DNA of 64,000 nucleotides from CAISCU01 sp943361925. GTDB taxonomy: Bacteria; Bacteroidota; Bacteroidia; UKL13-3. Below are positions 16,057-23,716 of the stretch, piece by piece; the first letter of the stretch is position 1; the number at the start of each line of letters is the position of its first letter. A model generated the notes under the pieces. That model searched no databases. It saw nothing but the letters and a program-made list of their open reading frames with translations, and was not told where the DNA came from. Location: the NCBI GenBank assembly GCA_943361925.1, contig CALRIT020000005.1, positions 1-64,000 of the forward strand, given 5' to 3'. Position numbers and translations under genes: made by a program.

Positions 16057-17973
16057 TTATTCCGGTTTTTTATCCTGAACTTCTTTTGCTTTTTTGGCTA
16101 AAACATCTTCTAACAATTGCATGCCCAGTAAACCGCTAATAGCACCGTTTGTTCCATCTCCCGAGCCTGAAATTAATACATCAGGAATGATTTTTACTCC
16201 TTGGTTTCCGATTACTTCTGTTACTTTTAGTTTAGTGAAGTTATCACCACCCATTGCCGAAACAGATAGTTTATAAGCTTCAGCATTCGATTTTCCTATT
16301 GCCAAAATTTTCTCCGCTTCGGCATTACCTTCAACAGCAATTTTTTCAGCTTCAGCATTAGCAAGTGCTTTAATTTTTGCTGCATCAGCATTAGCAATTA
16401 CTTTGGTTTTTTCAGCTTCAGCACCTGCAATTACTTTTAATCTTTCTGCTTCTGCAGTGGCTTGAATTTTCACGCTGCTTGCTTCTCCTTCTGCTTTTTT
16501 AACAGCGGCATCAGCTACTCTTTGTGCAATCCAAACACCCTGATCCGATTTTACAATCTCTTTTTGCATATCAGCAATCGCAGTTTCTTTTTCTAAAGTC
16601 TGACGTGTTTGTTCTGCTTTTTTCTGTGTTTCAAATGTTACATTTTGTTCCTCTGCCAGTTTTCTGTCGGTTAATGTTTTCATTAGACTTTCAGGTGGAA
16701 CGATGTCTCCGATTAGAGTATCAACGCCGTTTACATTGTATTGCTCAAGTACTCTTCCAATATGCATTTTAGCTGATTCCTGTCTTTCTTTTCTTGTACC
16801 TAAAAACGCAATAACATCGCTATCCTGTGCGGAGTTTCTGAAATAGTTTCCAATGGTTGGTTCAAGCACCTGACTTACCAGGTTATTCATATTTCCAAAA
16901 CGTGCAATAACTTTTGGAGCTTCAGTTGTTGGAATGTGAATGATTTGAGATACATCTAAATTGAAAGGGAAACCATCTTTAGAACGAACAGTTATTGTAG
17001 AAAGGTTTTTATCTAATTGATGTGATTCACTTCTTGCACTTGCCCAGTTAAGAACTAGGTTTGTAGTTGGAACCAATTCAACTCTCATGATAAAAGTATT
17101 TACTGGATATTTACCCGGTCCGAATGGTTCTGCCCAAACTCCTTTTTCACCTTTACTTACAATATTACCATGTTTAAATTCACTACCACTTAAATCAGTT
17201 CCTTCATTGCCAACATAACTAATTACAACACCAACATGACCAATTGGAATTTCAGTCATTTTAATTTGTTCAACCTGCACAAACCAAGGGTTTAAATAGT
17301 AAGAACCAGCTAAAATGACCTGAGGTTGAAGTCCTTTATTACCTCCACTGTTTAAGAAAGAACCAACATCCTGGAAATTATTATGACCACCAATTTGTTT
17401 ACCTGCAATACTTCCTTCTTCAATAGGTTGTCCGTCTAAGGTTGTTACAATACCTACCATATTTTCCTGAATGATGGTCATATCAACAATAATTACATCA
17501 AACAAAAAAGCATTAATACGATAAGTACCCGCAGTAATGAATGCAGCTTGGCGACCTTTGCATCCCCCATTTTTTAAGAACATTTGGGCACTTTGAAATG
17601 CATCACATTCTATTTTACGGGCAAGGATATGTCCTGTTGGAAGTTCATTACCATCTTTTGCAACAAACAACCCAATTTTGCCTTCCGGAATTACGGTTAA
17701 GGCTTGCATGGTAATTTCATATTGCCAAATCCATTTCCAGAAGTATATCCCCGGAGCAAGGGTTTGAGCTTGAAAACCGGCTTCACCTTCTAATGCAATG
17801 ATTCTGCCATCAGGTAATTCTCTTTTGTCTCCGAATAACACAAATTTTTTGGTAACCAATCCAATTCTGTCTTCTGGAACAATGACTATTCCAAGTAAAA
17901 CTCTAAAAGTAAATTTATAGAAAACAAGCAGTAATAATGGTACTGCAATAGAAATGATGGTAGTAAGTTCCAT
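16057..17973 (-). CDS. SPFH/flotillin-like membrane scaffold protein
   Basis: This is a 638-residue protein from ATG 17973, where a hydrophobic N-terminal anchor begins (MELTTIISIAVPLLLLVFYKF); the in-frame ATG at 18030 would add a non-conserved leader. A region of repeated short beta modules (IPEGKIGLFVAKDG, EIPIGHVGVVISYVG) precedes the SPFH/Band 7 domain, then a long coiled coil of Ala/Glu/Lys repeats of the AEAEKTKVIANADA kind, and a Gly-rich tail (ISGSGDGTNGAISGLLGMQ) like that of flotillins. Such proteins oligomerise at membrane microdomains. It is upstream of and nearly contiguous with the MtfA-like protease gene, recalling SPFH-protease partnerships (family knowledge). Confidence 0.85.
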   Translation of the reverse strand: MELTTIISIAVPLLLLVFYKFTFRVLLGIVIVPEDRIGLVTKKFVLFGDKRELPDGRIIALEGEAGFQAQTLAPGIYFWKWIWQYEITMQALTVIPEGKIGLFVAKDGNELPTGHILARKIECDAFQSAQMFLKNGGCKGRQAAFITAGTYRINAFLFDVIIVDMTIIQENMVGIVTTLDGQPIEEGSIAGKQIGGHNNFQDVGSFLNSGGNKGLQPQVILAGSYYLNPWFVQVEQIKMTEIPIGHVGVVISYVGNEGTDLSGSEFKHGNIVSKGEKGVWAEPFGPGKYPVNTFIMRVELVPTTNLVLNWASARSESHQLDKNLSTITVRSKDGFPFNLDVSQIIHIPTTEAPKVIARFGNMNNLVSQVLEPTIGNYFRNSAQDSDVIAFLGTRKERQESAKMHIGRVLEQYNVNGVDTLIGDIVPPESLMKTLTDRKLAEEQNVTFETQKKAEQTRQTLEKETAIADMQKEIVKSDQGVWIAQRVADAAVKKAEGEASSVKIQATAEAERLKVIAGAEAEKTKVIANADAAKIKALANAEAEKIAVEGNAEAEKILAIGKSNAEAYKLSVSAMGGDNFTKLKVTEVIGNQGVKIIPDVLISGSGDGTNGAISGLLGMQLLEDVLAKKAKEVQDKKPE

Positions 17974-18185
17974 AGGTTTTAAATTAAATCGTGAAATTAA
18001 ATAAAAATTGGAAATTATTGTTTCATGCAACTATTCTTTTACAAAGAATTAGAAATTATTGTTCCGTGCAAATGGCGATTATTTATTTTTATTATTTGCT
18101 AATTTTTTAAAACTCAAGCAGCTTAAAGCAATTAGAAATAGAAACCGCTTACTCTGAGTTTTGTATTCGATAAATCAATACGAAT

Positions 18186-18743
18186 ATGATTAAACTAGCT
18201 TTTCAAATTATTATTGTTATTCTAAGTTCGGATTTAATATCCGGATTATTCCATTGGTGGGAAGATGCTTATGGAAACCCCAATTGGAAAATTCTAGGTA
18301 AACACGTAGTTATACCTAATTTGTTGCATCATACAGAACCTAGGGCATTTTTAAAAGGGAATTACTGGCAGCGAAACAATACTGCAATTATTTCAGCCAT
18401 TATTTTAATTGGAGTTCCTGCTTGTTTTGGATGGTTTAGTTGGTTTTATACTGTATGTATCTTTTTGGCTTCCCAATCAAATGAGGTGCATCGCAAAGCC
18501 CATCAAACAGATAAAGAAAATGGCAAATTGATTTGTTTTCTGCAAAGCCTTGGTTTAATGCAATCAAGAAAACACCATGGTTGGCATCACAAGGCTCCTT
18601 ATGATTGCAATTATTGTATTCTGACAAATTACCTGAATCCGATTTTAAATGCAGTTCATTTTTTTCCAATTATGGAAAAATCAATTGCCTTTTTATTTAG
18701 AATAAAACCTTTAAGAGCATCTGCCATTCGTGGAGGAAAATAG
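18186..18743 (+). CDS. Plasmanylethanolamine-desaturase-like protein (TMEM189/CarF family)
   Basis: This 185-residue membrane protein has the full set of family His motifs: DLISGLFHWWED (His23, Asp27), LLHHTEP (His48, His49), NEVHRKAH (His102, His106) and RKHHGWHHKAP (His130, His131, His134, His135), followed by CNYCILTNYLN. These align by eye with animal TMEM189 and myxobacterial CarF, which introduce the vinyl-ether double bond of plasmalogens using O2 and cytochrome b5-type electrons. The protein is shorter than CarF and lacks extra N-terminal residues, but the core is complete. Substrate is inferred; a general lipid desaturase is possible. It is monocistronic with a strong terminator. Confidence 0.8.
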   Translation: MIKLAFQIIIVILSSDLISGLFHWWEDAYGNPNWKILGKHVVIPNLLHHTEPRAFLKGNYWQRNNTAIISAIILIGVPACFGWFSWFYTVCIFLASQSNEVHRKAHQTDKENGKLICFLQSLGLMQSRKHHGWHHKAPYDCNYCILTNYLNPILNAVHFFPIMEKSIAFLFRIKPLRASAIRGGK

Positions 18744-18748
18744 AATTG

Positions 18749-18786
18749 AAAAGGGCTACAAATTTATTCGACTTTGTACCCCTTTT
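18749..18786. terminator. Bidirectional terminator between the desaturase and pirin genes
   Basis: AAAAGGGCTACAAA (18749-18762) pairs with TTTGTACCCCTTTT (18773-18786) with one mismatch, and A/T tracts at both ends suit termination in either direction between the convergent genes. Confidence 0.8.
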
Positions 18787-18790
18787 TCAA

Positions 18791-19915
18791 CTATGCTTTT
18801 TCTTCTAAAGTGCCATCTGCATGCTTGGCAAATCTTCCTTTGTTTCGTGGGTGAACTTGGTCCATTCTCGACCAAGGCCATCCACCAAATTGAGTGCGGT
18901 GGTAATCTTCAAACGCCTGATTAATTTCTTCTTTGGTATTCATTACAAATGGTCCATATTGAATCACTCTTTCACCAATAGGTTTACCTTGTAATAATAA
19001 GATTCTGTTTAAACCTTTACCTGCTTTTAAACGAATACTTTTATCAGATTGAAGTCTAACAGAATGATATTTTTTTATTATTTGTCCATCAAGGTTTAAA
19101 TCATCTCCTTCATAGAAATATATTTTTCTGTTGATACCTTTTGATGCAGCAGGAATATTCCATTCTGCTCCTTCTTCAAGAAAAATATTCCACACCGCCA
19201 CTTCATGTGTTGGATTAGCAGCCCATGAATTTGGAGGTGGCTGAAGTGCTTTGTGTTTGCCAATACTTCCTGCTATTACTTCAATTGTTATTTGCTTTCC
19301 GTTTTTATCTTTTTCTTTGATTTTCGGAATTGATTCAGACCATAACATTTTAAAATGTGGTTCAACCATTTTTTTAGCTGCAGGTAGGTTAATCCAGATT
19401 TGAAATAGTTCTAAAGGATTTTCTTTATCCTGTTTTAAAAGTGGAAACATTTCGGAGTGTTGAACTCCTTTTCCTGCGGTCATCCATTGCACATCTCCAT
19501 TGCCATATCTGCCCGCTGCTCCGAGAGAATCGGCATGGTCTACCAATCCTTTTCTAACAACGGTTATGGTTTCAAATCCTCTGTGTGGATGACCGGGAAA
19601 TCCGGGTACTTGACGACCATGATACATCCTGAAACCATCTTTTATGATAAAATCATCGCCTAAACTTCTTCCTGATAATGATGCCGCTGGTCCCATTGCA
19701 ACATTTCCTTTTGGAAAATGATCTTCGTGATGAACGCAAAACAAAAATGGGTCTAAGGTTTCCCATTGAAACCCCATAGGTTCGATGTCGAGTATCGCTG
19801 ATGAATTTTCCATACTTTTTTTGATTGTATTAGCTGCATTTTCGAAAGGAATGGTGAGTGCAGTGCCTAAACCAATTCCTAATCTTCTTAAAAAACTTCT
19901 TCTTTCTAATCCCAT
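18791..19915 (-). CDS. Pirin family protein with Tat-type signal
   Basis: This 374-residue bicupin of the pirin family has the cupin metal motif HPHRGFETITVV, with further His in VDHADS and GKGVQHSEMFP; the C-terminal half carries the Pirin_C-type segment (QPPPNSWAANPTHEVAVW). The N-terminus ERRSFLRRLGIGLGTALTI has a twin-arginine motif followed by a hydrophobic stretch, suggesting Tat export of the folded, metal-loaded protein. Most bacterial pirins are cytoplasmic, so this is unusual. It is 2 nt downstream of the GH38-like gene and presumably in the same operon. Some pirins are quercetin dioxygenases; the activity here is unknown. Confidence 0.85.
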   Translation of the reverse strand: MGLERRSFLRRLGIGLGTALTIPFENAANTIKKSMENSSAILDIEPMGFQWETLDPFLFCVHHEDHFPKGNVAMGPAASLSGRSLGDDFIIKDGFRMYHGRQVPGFPGHPHRGFETITVVRKGLVDHADSLGAAGRYGNGDVQWMTAGKGVQHSEMFPLLKQDKENPLELFQIWINLPAAKKMVEPHFKMLWSESIPKIKEKDKNGKQITIEVIAGSIGKHKALQPPPNSWAANPTHEVAVWNIFLEEGAEWNIPAASKGINRKIYFYEGDDLNLDGQIIKKYHSVRLQSDKSIRLKAGKGLNRILLLQGKPIGERVIQYGPFVMNTKEEINQAFEDYHRTQFGGWPWSRMDQVHPRNKGRFAKHADGTLEEKA

Positions 19916-19917
19916 CG

Positions 19918-22608
19918 TTATTTCATTTTGATTTCTAAATCAATACTAAAGTTAAAGTATCCTTTTTGATAAGCCTTATAATTGGTGTGCCAGTAATTGT
20001 TCAATACATACAAAAACAAGGTGGATGGATTTTGGTTTTCACGCTTCCATACTTTGGCACCATTTAATTGATTTTCATCAATAGGAGCGCCAATTTCAAA
20101 CAAAGCAAAATCGGGTGCTGAAATCTGAATTTCGTAATCTTTATAATCTAATTTTACAGACTCTTCAACACATATAAATTCCTTGTTAGAGCCGGGTAAT
20201 TGTGAGTCAGGATATCTTAATCCATTATTATAAATAAGTTGGGTATTGAGATTTTGGAAGTTTAAAGCAACATGAAGTGCTTCTTTTTCTTTAACCTCGT
20301 TTTTATAAAAAGCATAGTTACAGTGTATTTTACCATTCGTTTTCCATATATCGTACCTTACTAAAATCCGAGTGAAATTATTGAGTTCATATACTTGTTC
20401 AGCAACCATCATAGTTTCATTTTCTTTAATAATTCTACTATTTCTAAGTTTTGGTACTAAATGTTGAATCGGGTTGATTCCAAGAGAATAAATTGGTTGT
20501 AGTAAATTGTATTTGTTCAGGTCTAAAGGCATGGTTTTATTTTCTGCATTTATCAATAGAATTCCACCATTTATGGAATCAATTTTAACAGATAAATTTG
20601 TTGGAATATTTTTAATTACTTCAGGTTCTTTAGGAATGTTATTGACAATTTTGTTATAGTACTTATTTGCTGAATCAAGAAAAGCTCTTTTGTATTTCCA
20701 TTGTTCAGTGGTAAATGGAATTTCGGGATCTGATACACTACACCACGAACCCCAAGTGTGTTCATGGAAGAGCACTATACTTTTATGGAGATTATAAAAA
20801 TCAGCTTTGTTTTTTTCGTATAAATTCAATTCTCTGGCTGTTTTTTCAAATTGAATAGTAGAACTTACCAATCTTCTAATTTCTATTTCCTCCAATGCTG
20901 TAGAATAGGCACCATCTTCCCAATAAGGTGTAATTTCCCCTGTTTCTTCTGGTATAAGAGCTGAGTACTTATCTTCAAATTCCTTAAAAAGAACTGAGAT
21001 GGAACTTAACTTTAATGTTGGTGCTGCATAGGTTTCATTCCATTTTCTTACAAACTCAGATAAGTTTTGGTCAACCGGTCCATTATCTGCATTTTTGGTA
21101 TAACGCAATTGAACCATTTCATAGGGATATTGGTTTTTTTCTAATTCAATTACATAATCCGAAATGCGTTTTTCCCACTCAGATTGTTTTTGATTTTCAG
21201 TAATTCCATGAAAATAGGAATACCCTTTTCCTGCTGTCCAAACCAATAGTTTTTGTGTTGAATCCGGATTTTCTTTCCAATAGAATACTTTATCTCCTTG
21301 TTCTTTAATCACCCCACCAACTCTATCTCCTAAATGGGCTTGGGTATGAACATAGTTTGGTCCAAACGATAGATATTTAAATCCATTTTTAAGATAAGCT
21401 CTAAAGGCTGATGAGCTTAATCCCGGTATATCAGTTGTCATGATATTATCGATTGGCAATTGATATGTTTTTCTTAGGTAATTTGCGTATTCAAGTGCCC
21501 AGTTTTGTTCTTCAGGGCGACAAAGTCCTGTAAGAATATTTGCATAATTTCCGCTTAGTACAAGCTGACCTTTTTTTACATAATTGACAAATTGTTGTAT
21601 TTGTTTTTCATTGGCAATTCTGAAGAAATTTTCTACGGCCCACAAAGATTCAATATGCCATATAGGTTTGTTTTTTGGAGATTGATGTGATTCTATCCAA
21701 TTTATTGCATCAACAATATTGTTGTTTTGGATTTTCTCTACCTCTGTTTGGTGATGAGAATATCCAATATCATTATGAGAATGATGTATGATATGAAATT
21801 GGATATTTTTGAATGGATGTAGTTCAATGGTTTTAATTATTTGTTCCTTTTTGTTGAGGAATAATTCTATGTTGCGCTTGCCAATCAAGGAAGTATCAAA
21901 TGCTTCAAAACTAAATTCATTATATCCCTTTTTAGCAATAAAATTCTTTGTTTCACCATCTATTTTAATTTCAAGATTTGATTGATTGAAAGGGTTATCA
22001 ATATGGATATTTACTTTTCTTTTATTTTGATTTCTAAGTAGCAAATTGCCAACCTGAATTTCTGCAGCAAATTTTGGAGTGTACATAAAAACCATCATCC
22101 AATCGCGGCTTGCTGAGTCTAATCCAAGAAGTTTAAATTCCACTTTTTGTCTAAGCAAATCAGAAGGTATTTTTAAGTAGAGTTTTCCAAAAGCATCTTT
22201 GTTAATGTCTTGATCTTCAATTTTAAAGTGATAGCTTATTCCATTATTTTCTCCAGTATTTATACTTCCCAAAAATTGTTTTTCTTTGGTTTGAATGATT
22301 AGAATACTTTTACTATTTAAGCTTAGTTCAAATGAACGAGTTCCACCACTGGTACCAGTGGAATGAGCAATAAGTAATTCGTAAGTTACGTATTTTGCTT
22401 TACCTGAATAATTATTTGCACTCCATTCTATTGGCATTTTACCATTTGCTCTCGTTAAAAGTGCAGTAGAGGCAAACTCGTGTAAAGGGGAATAGTATTT
22501 TATCTCTTCTCCGGATATTTTTTTGTTAAATCCGCTTAAGGAATCTGTACTTTCAGCAAAACTTTGTATTTTAAATAGACAGAATATAAGTGTTATTATT
22601 TTTCGCAT
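19918..22608 (-). CDS. Secreted glycoside hydrolase family 38-like protein
   Basis: This 896-residue protein has the signal peptide MRKIITLIFCLFKIQSFAES. Residues about 40-265 form a beta-rich N-terminal region. A GH38-type (alpha-mannosidase-like) catalytic domain starts at HHSHNDIGYSHH, with metal Asp280, and has the candidate nucleophile Asp393 in MTTDIPGLSSS. The C-terminal 250 residues are beta-rich, as in GH38 proteins. The likely role is hydrolysis of alpha-mannosides or related glycans in the periplasm. It is first in a two-gene unit with the pirin. No SusC/SusD pair is nearby, so it is not part of a typical polysaccharide-utilisation locus here. Confidence 0.75.
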   Translation of the reverse strand: MRKIITLIFCLFKIQSFAESTDSLSGFNKKISGEEIKYYSPLHEFASTALLTRANGKMPIEWSANNYSGKAKYVTYELLIAHSTGTSGGTRSFELSLNSKSILIIQTKEKQFLGSINTGENNGISYHFKIEDQDINKDAFGKLYLKIPSDLLRQKVEFKLLGLDSASRDWMMVFMYTPKFAAEIQVGNLLLRNQNKRKVNIHIDNPFNQSNLEIKIDGETKNFIAKKGYNEFSFEAFDTSLIGKRNIELFLNKKEQIIKTIELHPFKNIQFHIIHHSHNDIGYSHHQTEVEKIQNNNIVDAINWIESHQSPKNKPIWHIESLWAVENFFRIANEKQIQQFVNYVKKGQLVLSGNYANILTGLCRPEEQNWALEYANYLRKTYQLPIDNIMTTDIPGLSSSAFRAYLKNGFKYLSFGPNYVHTQAHLGDRVGGVIKEQGDKVFYWKENPDSTQKLLVWTAGKGYSYFHGITENQKQSEWEKRISDYVIELEKNQYPYEMVQLRYTKNADNGPVDQNLSEFVRKWNETYAAPTLKLSSISVLFKEFEDKYSALIPEETGEITPYWEDGAYSTALEEIEIRRLVSSTIQFEKTARELNLYEKNKADFYNLHKSIVLFHEHTWGSWCSVSDPEIPFTTEQWKYKRAFLDSANKYYNKIVNNIPKEPEVIKNIPTNLSVKIDSINGGILLINAENKTMPLDLNKYNLLQPIYSLGINPIQHLVPKLRNSRIIKENETMMVAEQVYELNNFTRILVRYDIWKTNGKIHCNYAFYKNEVKEKEALHVALNFQNLNTQLIYNNGLRYPDSQLPGSNKEFICVEESVKLDYKDYEIQISAPDFALFEIGAPIDENQLNGAKVWKRENQNPSTLFLYVLNNYWHTNYKAYQKGYFNFSIDLEIKMK

Positions 22609-22771
22609 AAATTATTTCCTTAATACAACAAACTAAAGATTATTTTATACAATAAAAAATTTGAGTCATTGGCTTAAACTATTTCTTAAATTATTATAAT
22701 CATACTGTAATTGTATTTTTATTTTTAGTGTATTGGTGATGAAATACTGAAGCTAATAATAAAATTATAGA

Positions 22772-22779
22772 TAAATTTG
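22772..22779 (+). promoter_or_regulatory. Candidate -7 box (TAAATTTG)
   Basis: TAAATTTG fits TAnnTTTG and lies 76 bases before the ATG of the response regulator at 22856. No clear -33 element is seen. Confidence 0.25.
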
Positions 22780-22855
22780 TGTTAGGTTTTAATTCAAATT
22801 TAAAAGGAAGGCAATTTTTTTTGTGAATTTGAACTGATTATAATTTTTGATTAAC

Positions 22856-23224
22856 ATGAAAAAGGTATTACTTATAGATGATGATAAGATTAATAATTTC
22901 CTTTCAACCTTAAATATTAAACAAACGAAAATTGCGAGTGTTAGCAAAGAATGTTTAAATGGAGAGGAAGCTATTGAATACCTGAATAGTACCAATGATT
23001 TTCCTGATTTAATATTGCTTGATATTAATATGCCATTTATGGATGGTTGGCAGTTTCTTGAAATTTTTCAACAAACAGAAAAGTTAATCGATATTCCGGT
23101 TTATATATTAACGTCTTCGAATTATGATGTTGATATGCAAAGAGCTATGAAATATACATCTGTAAAGGGTTATATTGTTAAGCCACTTAAGAAAGAAGTA
23201 CTTTTTAGTATATTGGAAAAGTAA
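22856..23224 (+). CDS. Single-domain response regulator
   Basis: This is a 122-residue receiver domain without an output domain. The acidic pocket is at LLIDDDKIN, the phospho-acceptor Asp is in LLDINMPFMDGW, the switch Ser/Thr in ILTSSNY, and the conserved Lys in IVKPLKK. The start is ATG 22856; an in-frame TTG at 22847 is less likely. Such CheY/Rcp1-like proteins relay phosphate or allosterically control partners. It stands alone and is followed at once by a strong terminator; no kinase is adjacent, so the partner is likely encoded elsewhere, possibly among the kinases at 39-50 kb. Confidence 0.9.
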   Translation: MKKVLLIDDDKINNFLSTLNIKQTKIASVSKECLNGEEAIEYLNSTNDFPDLILLDINMPFMDGWQFLEIFQQTEKLIDIPVYILTSSNYDVDMQRAMKYTSVKGYIVKPLKKEVLFSILEK

Positions 23225-23226
23225 AA

Positions 23227-23250
23227 AAAAGTCGCCCGAAAGCGACTTTT
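23227..23250 (+). terminator. Intrinsic terminator after the response regulator
   Basis: AAAAGTCGC and GCGACTTTT pair around a CCGAAA loop; the stem ends in a T run. It begins 2 bases after the stop codon. Confidence 0.85.
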
Positions 23251-23283
23251 CTTACCTAATCAGTTTTATTTTCATTCAACTGA

Positions 23284-23316
23284 ATTCTGAATCAGGTTTT
23301 AACCTGATTGCAGAAT
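23284..23316. repeat. Long interrupted palindrome
   Basis: AATCAGGTT (23290-23298), TT, AACCTGATT (23301-23309) is a perfect inner stem. It is flanked by ATTCTG (23284-23289) and CAGAAT (23311-23316) with one bulged G. This gives a stem of 15 bp. It could be a backup terminator (AT-rich tail follows) or a protein-binding site. Confidence 0.6.
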
Positions 23317-23716
23317 ATTTTTAATTATTATTCTAAATTTTGTTAGTTTACAAGCTTCAAAATTAGCATTTATTTTAAAGCATTTATTTTTCTTTTAAAT
23401 TATCAATCAGTTATTTTTATAGTTTTAATTGGCGTTTTATGCCTTGGTTTTGATAAGCAATATTTGACTCATTCAGTTTGCTTTATTTCTAAAACTTTAA
23501 TTTAGGTTAAATTCTTTACGGATTTTTTTTTCATTCATTGCATAAATTTCATTTGTATTGGTTTAAGCTGATTTTTAAATTTTTACTTAGCTTTTTGAAG
23601 ACATACATCAAAAAGAAACTACAACAATACTACTACAGCAATGTTCAAGTGGCTGTAAATAAATTGCTTATTCTAGTTTGAAATTTAAGTTAATTTACTT
23701 ACTTGCAGTTTGGAAT

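Larger units (their letters stand above)
23225..23716. other. Intergenic region, 492 bases
   Basis: This holds the terminator at 23227-23250 and a second, stronger palindrome at 23284-23316, then about 400 bases of AT-rich DNA leading to the propeller regulator. I see no ORF with coding character and no tRNA. The leader region before 23717 has A-rich stretches but no clear TAnnTTTG box. Confidence 0.45.
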
